A DNA stretch of 12,135 nt from Gammaproteobacteria bacterium (lineage in GTDB: Bacteria > Pseudomonadota > Gammaproteobacteria > Pseudomonadales > Pseudohongiellaceae): assembly GCA_016762995.1 (NCBI GenBank), contig JAESUT010000030.1:2582-14716 (forward strand), read 5' to 3'. Shown piece after piece: positions 7,661-12,135 of the stretch (within the stretch, counting starts at the first letter, position 1; every line of letters starts with the position of its first letter). Below the pieces are notes generated by a model that was given only the letters and a program-made list of their open reading frames with translations, did no database searches and had not been told where the DNA came from. A program made the position numbers and the translations under genes.

Positions 7661-8832
7661 TTATCGTTCTGACCTTCGCGCAATGCTTTGGCCAAACGGC
7701 AGCACCAATTCTTGTATTACTCGGCGGTATTGTAGGAGCGCAGATCGCGCCCTCGATTGATTGGGCCACTCTTCCTATCGCTATACAAATTTCTGGCATC
7801 GCTTCTGCAACAATACCCGCGTCTTATCTAATGTCAAAAGTCGGCAGAAAGGCTGGCTTTCTTACAGGTACTGCACTCGCCATTTTTGCTGCACTCTTCG
7901 CCGCCTGGGGCATCTACCAACAATCGTTTACGCTGTTTTGTATCGCCTCTTTCATGATTGGTAACTACATCGCCTTCCTGCAGCAGTTTCGTTTCGCTGT
8001 CGCAGATTCAGTACCAAACGAACAAATACCCAAAAGTCTGTCCTTTCTAATGCTAGCGGGCATCGTTGCCGCATTGCTAGGCCCGGAAGTTGGCCGACGC
8101 TTCAGTGTCGTCGAGGGACTTCCCAACTATGTCGGCTCATTTCTAGGCATGGCAGCAATGTTAACGGTATCTTTTCTAATCTTGCTCACGTTCTACCAAA
8201 ACACAACATTCGAGAAAAAAGACCAATCTAACGCCGTCAGACCTCTAGGAGAGATTTTCAAGCAACCTACCTTGATTCTGGCCATTGCCTCCGCTGCAGT
8301 AGGCTATAGCATCATGAGTTTGGTTATGACCGCAACCCCGCTGAGCATGCACGAAATGGATCATCATTCTCTCGATGATACAACTTGGGTCATTCAGAGC
8401 CATATCCTAGCGATGTATGTTCCCTCGTTCTTCAGTGGGTTCTTGATCTCATGGTTTGGTGTTAGAAAAATTATTCAGGCGGGCTTCGCTTTAATGTTGA
8501 TTTGCATATTCATTGGCTGGGGCCAACCCGAGTTCATTAACTACTGGGGTACTCTTGTATTTCTCGGTGTAGGTTGGAATTTTCTCTTTCTTGGCGGCAC
8601 CACCTTACTAACTCAAAGCTACCGCGCCTCAGAGCGATTCAAAGTGCAAGCAGTCAATGACTTCCTCGTCTTTGGCTTACAAGCACTTGGCTCACTCAGC
8701 GCTGGAATTCTATTAGCCAGCATTGGCTGGAGCGGCGTGATGGTATTCGCTCTTCCCCTATTGTTAGTGATCGTTCCAGTAATATTTTACACTGGCAGAG
8801 CCCGGACTATAGCGCGCCAGGAAGTTATTTAG
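7636..8832 (+). CDS. Major facilitator superfamily transporter
   Basis: Inner-membrane secondary transporter of 398 aa with about 12 hydrophobic helices, six either side of a charged central loop (about residues 187-207, FEKKDQSNAVRP). The loop after helix 2 has MSKVGRK (66-72), a degenerate form of MFS motif A without the usual aspartate. Other landmarks are MTATPLSMHEMDHHSLDD at the helix 7-8 loop (about 231-248) and NDFLVFG in the C-terminal half (341-347). I recognise these from a branch of uncharacterised bacterial MFS permeases, so substrate and direction are unknown. Two adjacent histidines (H243, H244) in the helix 7-8 loop could be functionally relevant. The start is GTG with a GGGAG site. 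The gene may import the substrate of, or export the product from, the oxidase/cupin pathway upstream. It converges on the ATP-grasp gene. Confidence 0.9.
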   Translation: MKFENYRTLIVLTFAQCFGQTAAPILVLLGGIVGAQIAPSIDWATLPIAIQISGIASATIPASYLMSKVGRKAGFLTGTALAIFAALFAAWGIYQQSFTLFCIASFMIGNYIAFLQQFRFAVADSVPNEQIPKSLSFLMLAGIVAALLGPEVGRRFSVVEGLPNYVGSFLGMAAMLTVSFLILLTFYQNTTFEKKDQSNAVRPLGEIFKQPTLILAIASAAVGYSIMSLVMTATPLSMHEMDHHSLDDTTWVIQSHILAMYVPSFFSGFLISWFGVRKIIQAGFALMLICIFIGWGQPEFINYWGTLVFLGVGWNFLFLGGTTLLTQSYRASERFKVQAVNDFLVFGLQALGSLSAGILLASIGWSGVMVFALPLLLVIVPVIFYTGRARTIARQEVI

Positions 8833-8909
8833 CGCTCGCATAAGCAATATTTCTTACGCAATAGAAGCTAGGTGAAGTTGCAAATTAAATTCTTAGAAAG
8901 GTGTTCTGT

Positions 8910-8990
8910 ATGTCTCAATTTACATTCAATACCGCTGCCTTATGCATACTGATGAGCACCCTAGCTAGAGTAAACGTACCGCCTTGTTGA
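8910..8990 (+). CDS. Hypothetical 26-codon small ORF or truncated signal-peptide gene
   Basis: ATG 8910 is preceded by AAAGG (8897-8901) at eight bases and opens a 26-codon frame with a hydrophobic core (NTAALCILMSTLA) that resembles a signal peptide, ending PPC and TGA. A one-base shift after the stop would continue as LVDVPPVQAVDIQLS before a TAA, so this may be the 5' end of a frameshifted exported protein. It could also be chance; the surrounding 221-base gap between the MFS and ATP-grasp genes has no other recognisable content. Confidence 0.25.
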   Translation: MSQFTFNTAALCILMSTLARVNVPPC

Positions 8991-9053
8991 TGTGCCGCCT
9001 GTACAAGCAGTGGATATTCAGCTCAGCTAAAAGTATTGTGAAATGACTGCATG

Positions 9054-10010
9054 TTAATTCTTCAATGAGGCAATAAGCTCAAATTCTTTGGCGTCACTCG
9101 GGAGATAATCACGCCAATCAGGATTCAAGACACAGTACATAGCTTGAATAGCTGGAATATTCACACGCGCATTTACAACGTTGGGATGTATTAGATTTGG
9201 CCTATCATTTATTTCAATCAGTACAGGGATACTATTTTCTCTTACCAACATATCAATACCAAATAGGCAGTAGGTTTTTTCCCCTGTCCGCTTTAGCTGC
9301 TCCCTAAAAGATTCAAATATAGCTCCAAGACTTACTTTGATATTTGCCAATGTCTCATCATAAAAAGGCGCGTCGCTAAAAGGGGTAAGCTCTACTTTAG
9401 CTCCCCTTTCCATATAGCCGGCGTGGTCATACTGAACCTTAGGGTCCACACTTTTTGAGTCATATTCAGCTCCATGCAGGATCACGATTCCGTCTTGGAA
9501 AAGATAGACATTTCCTTCATACACTAGCGCATAGATACGCAAAGTAAATTTTTTACCATCACAGAGCAATAGATCCTGAACTGCTTCCTGAATAATATCG
9601 CCGAACTCGAACTTGCTAGCAATTTCCTCGCGCGGCACTACGCAGACTCCTCTACCGGCGGTGCCCACTGGGTCCTTTATATACCACAAGGTATTGGGTT
9701 CATTAGGCACATCTTCTTCGATAAAATAAACCCGCGGATAGTGCATCCCAGCATCAATTAGGGCATTGGCCATGTGGAGTTTATTGTCTAGGGGAATAGT
9801 CTGTTGGCGTTCAATCAAGGTAAAGCCAACACTGACATCGATTGGTGGCCTCTTGCCCTGATATCGATCGAAGTAGAGTAAATCTATGTGTCTGTCTTGG
9901 GGTTGATATTCCCGGCCACCCAAGGGTTCTAGCGCCGCCTTGAAGACTGTGACAGCCCGATTTGAATGAAATACAAATGAAGGGAACGGTGCCCCAATAA
10001 TCTTTGTCAT
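9054..10010 (-). CDS. Tubulin-tyrosine ligase-like ATP-grasp protein
   Basis: A 318-aa protein whose middle and C-terminal parts carry the landmarks of the TTL branch of ATP-grasp ligases. PLDNKLHMANAL (73-84) with HYPRVYFIEEDV (90-101) matches the 'K-D-x-L ... FP-x-T' region. WYIKDPVGTAGRGVCVV (109-125) is the ATP-binding K112 and glycine loop. QEAVQDLLL (141-149) with KKFTLRIYALV (153-163) corresponds to the TTL 'Q-x-Y-I ... KFD-x-R' region. FGIDMLV (250-256) and LIEINDRP (264-271) supply Mg-ATP ligands D253, E266 and N268. An active ligase is therefore predicted, joining an amino acid or amine to a carboxylate; as the organism presumably lacks tubulin, the acceptor is unknown. It has no signal peptide or membrane segment, so it is cytoplasmic. 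It lies 88 bases downstream of dbpA on the same strand, with a -10 element almost touching its ATG. Confidence 0.85.
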   Translation of the reverse strand: MTKIIGAPFPSFVFHSNRAVTVFKAALEPLGGREYQPQDRHIDLLYFDRYQGKRPPIDVSVGFTLIERQQTIPLDNKLHMANALIDAGMHYPRVYFIEEDVPNEPNTLWYIKDPVGTAGRGVCVVPREEIASKFEFGDIIQEAVQDLLLCDGKKFTLRIYALVYEGNVYLFQDGIVILHGAEYDSKSVDPKVQYDHAGYMERGAKVELTPFSDAPFYDETLANIKVSLGAIFESFREQLKRTGEKTYCLFGIDMLVRENSIPVLIEINDRPNLIHPNVVNARVNIPAIQAMYCVLNPDWRDYLPSDAKEFELIASLKN

Positions 10011-10016
10011 GCATGC

Positions 10017-10022
10017 ATTATA
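10017..10022 (-). promoter_or_regulatory. -10 element (TATAAT) directly before the TTL-like gene
   Basis: On the minus strand a perfect TATAAT ends six bases before ATG 10010, and no Shine-Dalgarno sequence is present between. Initiation at the usual distance would place the RNA 5' end at or next to the A of the ATG, giving a leaderless transcript. The -35 region is weak; TTAAAC at 10047-10042 with 19-base spacing is the best candidate. Inference from sequence only. Confidence 0.45.
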
Positions 10023-10054
10023 AGAGAAAAACGGCCAATTTGTTTAACCTCAGA

Positions 10055-10066
10055 TTGCAATTGCAA
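10055..10066. repeat. 12-base perfect palindrome TTGCAATTGCAA
   Basis: Reads identically on both strands. It is centred about 50 bases upstream of the predicted RNA start of the TTL-like gene, a position where a dimeric regulator could bind. No matching regulator is encoded next to it. Confidence 0.5.
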
Positions 10067-10086
10067 AATAGCCACAAAGTGGAACC

Positions 10087-10100
10087 AGCTGCATGCAGCT
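10087..10100. repeat. 14-base perfect palindrome overlapping the dbpA stop
   Basis: AGCTGCATGCAGCT is self-complementary and includes two bases of the dbpA stop codon (10101-10099). As RNA it could form only a 5-base stem with a CATG loop. A further small hairpin CCAC-AAA-GTGG lies at 10072-10082. No T run makes either a clear terminator. Confidence 0.5.
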
Positions 10101-11481
10101 AGCGCAATCTGCGCACTCTGAATTTCCTGCCTTTTATTTTGCCTTCAGCGAGAATCGTCAATGCCTGTTTAGCTATTTTCTGCTCGACGGCAACGTAGGC
10201 GATTTTGTCGAACAGCGTGATCTTGCCAATCTGAGTGCCAGCAATTTCGCCACTTGCCGTTAGTGCGCCAAGCAAGTCACCCGCCCTAACCTTTTCTTTG
10301 CGTCCTCCGTTCACGAATAGTGTAACCATGGGCGGATAGAGTTTGAAGTTTGCAGGTGTAGACAACGTCGTCGTGCTGACTATTTTTGCGGCCGATCCTT
10401 GGTACTCTTCTATGGCTTGCAAGTGCCGTTTGTCGGAAGAGGTGAATAGGCTCACCGCGAGCCCCTTACTGCCTGCCCGAGCCGTGCGCCCAATACGGTG
10501 GATATGCACCTCAGGGTCACGACTAAGTTCAAAATTAATGACAGCAGCCAACTCCTTAACATCTAGGCCGCGTGCAGCCACATCAGTGGCGATAAGTATC
10601 GAGCTACTCTTACCAGCGAACTGAGCTAGAACCTGATCTCGTTCAAACTGCTCCAGGTCACCGTGCAGGGCCAGCGCATGCAGATCAAGCTGACGTAACT
10701 CTCCGCCCAGGTCATGGCACTGCTGTTTAGTGTTGCAGAATATCAGAGTCGACTCTGGCTGATAGTGCGCAAGCACATTGAATAGCGTCTGTGTCCGCTC
10801 GCTTTTCTCCACCTTGAAGAAGACCTGTTCAATATCTGGACTGTGGTGACTGCCCTCTACGCGAATTTCAATTGGGTCGCGCTGCACGCTACCGCTGATT
10901 CCCTTGATGCCCTCAGGGTAGGTCGCAGAGAACAATAGCGTTTGTCTAGAGGCTGGGGTCGTATCAATGATACGCGTAATATCCTCGAGAAAACCCATGT
11001 CCAGCATACGATCAGCCTCATCAAGCACGAGCGTCTCTACCGCACCTAGATGTAAAGTTTGCTTCTCGATATGCTTTAAAATTCGCCCGGGCGTTCCTAC
11101 AACTATGTGCGGATCACGACGCAAAGAGGCCAATTGCGGACCCATCGGTTTGCCACCGCATAGAGTGAGCAGCTTAATGTTGGGAATAGCGCTCGCGAGC
11201 CTGCGAATCTCTACCGCCACCTGTTCTGCCAATTCTCTAGTAGGACACAACACTAGCGCCTGCGTGCTGTATAACTGCGCGTCGAGCTTATTGAGCAGGC
11301 CGATTGCAAAAGCCGCTGTTTTACCACTGCCAGTCTTGGCCTGCGCTATCAGGTCTTTGCCGCTGAGCAGATGCGGCAGAGCCTGCGCCTGAACTGGCGT
11401 CATCGATTCATAGGCAAGCGCCTGAATACTAGCCTGGAGTTCGGGCCGAAGGGATAGAGCTGTAAACGGAACGGAATTCAT
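10099..11481 (-). CDS. dbpA: ATP-dependent RNA helicase DbpA
   Basis: DEAD-box helicase that remodels 23S rRNA around hairpin 92 during assembly of the 50S subunit. From ATG 11481 it is 460 aa, close to the 457 aa I recall for E. coli DbpA, with a matching N-terminus (FTALSLRPELQ against FSTLNVLPPAQL). Motifs in this numbering: Q motif near MTPVQAQALP; Walker A AKTGSGKT (48-55); PTREL (80-84); TPGR (130-133); DEAD (154-157); SAT (185-187); ATDVAARGLD (298-307); HRIGRTARAG (328-337). The last 75 or so residues form the DbpA RNA-binding domain (GDLLGALT, then IGKITLFDKIAYVAV, then KIKGRKFRVRRL), which gives the 23S specificity. I chose ATG 11481 because AGG lies eight bases upstream and the length fits; ATG 11514 would add 11 residues without a ribosome site. 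Divergent from the sulP gene. Confidence 0.97.
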   Translation of the reverse strand: MNSVPFTALSLRPELQASIQALAYESMTPVQAQALPHLLSGKDLIAQAKTGSGKTAAFAIGLLNKLDAQLYSTQALVLCPTRELAEQVAVEIRRLASAIPNIKLLTLCGGKPMGPQLASLRRDPHIVVGTPGRILKHIEKQTLHLGAVETLVLDEADRMLDMGFLEDITRIIDTTPASRQTLLFSATYPEGIKGISGSVQRDPIEIRVEGSHHSPDIEQVFFKVEKSERTQTLFNVLAHYQPESTLIFCNTKQQCHDLGGELRQLDLHALALHGDLEQFERDQVLAQFAGKSSSILIATDVAARGLDVKELAAVINFELSRDPEVHIHRIGRTARAGSKGLAVSLFTSSDKRHLQAIEEYQGSAAKIVSTTTLSTPANFKLYPPMVTLFVNGGRKEKVRAGDLLGALTASGEIAGTQIGKITLFDKIAYVAVEQKIAKQALTILAEGKIKGRKFRVRRLR

Positions 11482-11706
11482 TGGAGTTGCCTGACGGTAC
11501 GGGCAGCGCAGCATAACAGATATTTGATAATGGAATTTGCCAGATTCTGAGGCGCAAAACTACCGTTTCTACCCCTACTACCTCCTTTTGTTGTTCTCTT
11601 CAACTGCTCAATAGTGTAAAGTGCGCGCCCCTGTGGTACTTCCCTGTCTGAAAGGCCGCAGTCTACCCTAACGATTTTAAGCACGAGGGCGCCTCCGATT
11701 AAATCT
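11482..11706. other. Divergent control region between dbpA and the sulP side
   Basis: This 225-base stretch must carry promoters for dbpA (minus) and probably for the plus-strand genes. A weak plus-strand pair TTGTTC (11591-11596) and TGTAAA (11615-11620), 18 bases apart, is the best I can see. A perfect minus-strand AGGAGGT (11586-11580) has no start codon behind it. A 68-codon minus frame overlaps the dbpA start and has no family resemblance. No RNA gene or repeat is recognised. Whether the next 212 bases are coding depends on the small ORF at 11707. Confidence 0.4.
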
Positions 11707-11922
11707 ATGGCACCTCTGGCTTTTGAACTGTTCCGAGATCAAGGCGTTTCTTTGCTGGCATGCGCCGGCATGTCAAGAAGGAACAACGAAGAGATCGGGA
11801 CAGCCCAAATGCCCCGAAGGGCGAGCCCTGAAGCATTCATAGAATTAGTCAGAGACACCCTGTCCCTCGAAGCACAATGTTTCAGGTGGCGCACACTATT
11901 GGATCAACAAACACTTAGATGA
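11707..11922 (+). CDS. Hypothetical 71-codon ORF overlapping the sulP start
   Basis: ATG 11707 opens a 71-codon frame whose TGA overlaps the ATG of the SulP gene by four bases (ATGA), the classic arrangement of translationally coupled genes. The SulP start itself has no good Shine-Dalgarno site, so coupling would explain its translation. Against it: this ORF also lacks a clear ribosome site, and the product (acidic and basic residues mixed, with no signal or membrane segment; e.g. [18 protein letters not shown]) matches nothing I know. A shorter version from ATG 11809, with GGGA ten bases upstream, is equally possible. If it is not a gene, the segment is a long sulP leader with alternative hairpins near 11811-11829. 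Confidence 0.3.
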   Translation: MAPLAFELFRDQGVSLLACAGMSRRNNEEIGTAQMPRRASPEAFIELVRDTLSLEAQCFRWRTLLDQQTLR

Positions 11923-12135
11923 AATACCTGTTTAATCTTTACGACCGCTCGAAAAAAATCAATGTCCTAATCGAAGTTCTGTCAGGAATCACTGTTTCGA
12001 TTGCACTAGTCCCCGAGGCCATCGCATTTGCACTGATTGCCGGCCTCTCTCCGCTCACTGGACTCTATGCCGCATTCAGCATTGGCTTGATTACCTCTAT
12101 TTTTGGAGGTCGGCCCGGGATGATATCTGGTGCAA
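11919..12135 (+). CDS. SulP family inorganic anion transporter (N-terminal part; continues beyond window)
   Basis: Only 72 codons are present, but they cover the most recognisable part of the SulP/SLC26 fold: a short cytoplasmic N-terminus ([20 protein letters not shown]), then the first membrane segments with [20 protein letters not shown] (22-41), [12 protein letters not shown] (42-53) and [10 protein letters not shown] (63-72). The pattern V-x-x-A-L-x-P-x-A-x-A-x-A, then AGL-x-P-x-x-GLY-x-A-F, is the SulP signature region. Members carry sulfate, bicarbonate or dicarboxylates in the inner membrane, most with a C-terminal STAS domain that would lie beyond the edge. The ATG at 11919 is the first possible start because TAG precedes it in frame. 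The ion cannot be assigned. Confidence 0.92.
   Translation, partial: MKYLFNLYDRSKKINVLIEVLSGITVSIALVPEAIAFALIAGLSPLTGLYAAFSIGLITSIFGGRPGMISGA

Noticed and set aside
11482..11514. Longer dbpA start at ATG 11514
   Set aside because: It adds 11 residues not found in DbpA as I know it and has no ribosome site, whereas ATG 11481 has AGG at eight bases and gives the expected length.
11580..11586. Perfect minus-strand AGGAGGT
   Set aside because: No ATG, GTG or TTG follows within a usable distance, so it does not mark a gene start.
11478..11684. 68-codon minus-strand frame upstream of dbpA
   Set aside because: It overlaps the dbpA start out of frame, has no family resemblance, and no sensible ribosome site before its ATG.
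1..12135. tRNA, rRNA, CRISPR array, insertion sequence or phage genes
   Set aside because: I looked for tRNA-like ends, regularly spaced repeats, transposase or integrase motifs and terminal inverted repeats and saw none.

Overview
The window looks like a chromosomal segment of a Gram-negative gammaproteobacterium, possibly a marine or environmental one. The main evidence is a DbpA-type RNA helicase that matches my recollection of the enterobacterial protein through both helicase domains and the RNA-binding tail, plus lipoprotein, Sec and twin-arginine signals that imply an inner membrane and periplasm. No tRNA, rRNA, CRISPR array, insertion sequence or integrase is visible. The taxonomic placement is an inference from protein style; no search was run.

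Layout. (1) 1-2701, minus strand: a two-gene operon for an M16 zinc-peptidase pair. The catalytic lipoprotein subunit comes first; the metal-site-deficient partner follows with a one-base stop/start overlap and runs off the left edge. (2) 2914-3528, minus: a TetR-family regulator, divergent from (3) 3765-6534, plus: a two-gene molybdenum hydroxylase (2x[2Fe-2S] subunit and a Tat-exported molybdopterin subunit, IorA/IorB type), closed by a strong, probably bidirectional terminator at 6550-6589. (4) 6830-7396, plus: an exported single-domain cupin. (5) 7636-8832, plus: a 12-TM MFS transporter. (6) 9054-10010, minus: an ATP-grasp protein resembling tubulin-tyrosine ligases. (7) 10099-11481, minus: dbpA. 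(8) 11919 to the right edge, plus: the start of a SulP-family anion transporter, possibly coupled to a 71-codon upstream ORF.

How the parts may work together. TetR regulator, molybdenum hydroxylase, periplasmic cupin and MFS permease resemble a small catabolic or detoxification island: the oxidase hydroxylates a heteroaromatic or aldehyde-type substrate outside the cytoplasm, the cupin may act on the product, the permease moves substrate or product, and the TetR protein senses it. The substrate cannot be read from sequence. No FAD subunit, cytochrome c or XdhC/MocA-like maturation gene is in the window, so these would have to be elsewhere. Terminator and promoter spacing indicate that the cupin and the permease are not simply co-transcribed with the oxidase.

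The least ordinary gene is the bacterial tubulin-tyrosine-ligase-like protein: its ATP-grasp metal site is intact, its acceptor is unknown, and it may be translated from a leaderless mRNA. Several intergenic stretches hold short open frames that look like decayed coding sequence, including one resembling the C-terminus of a LysR regulator. These suggest past gene turnover around the cupin/MFS section.
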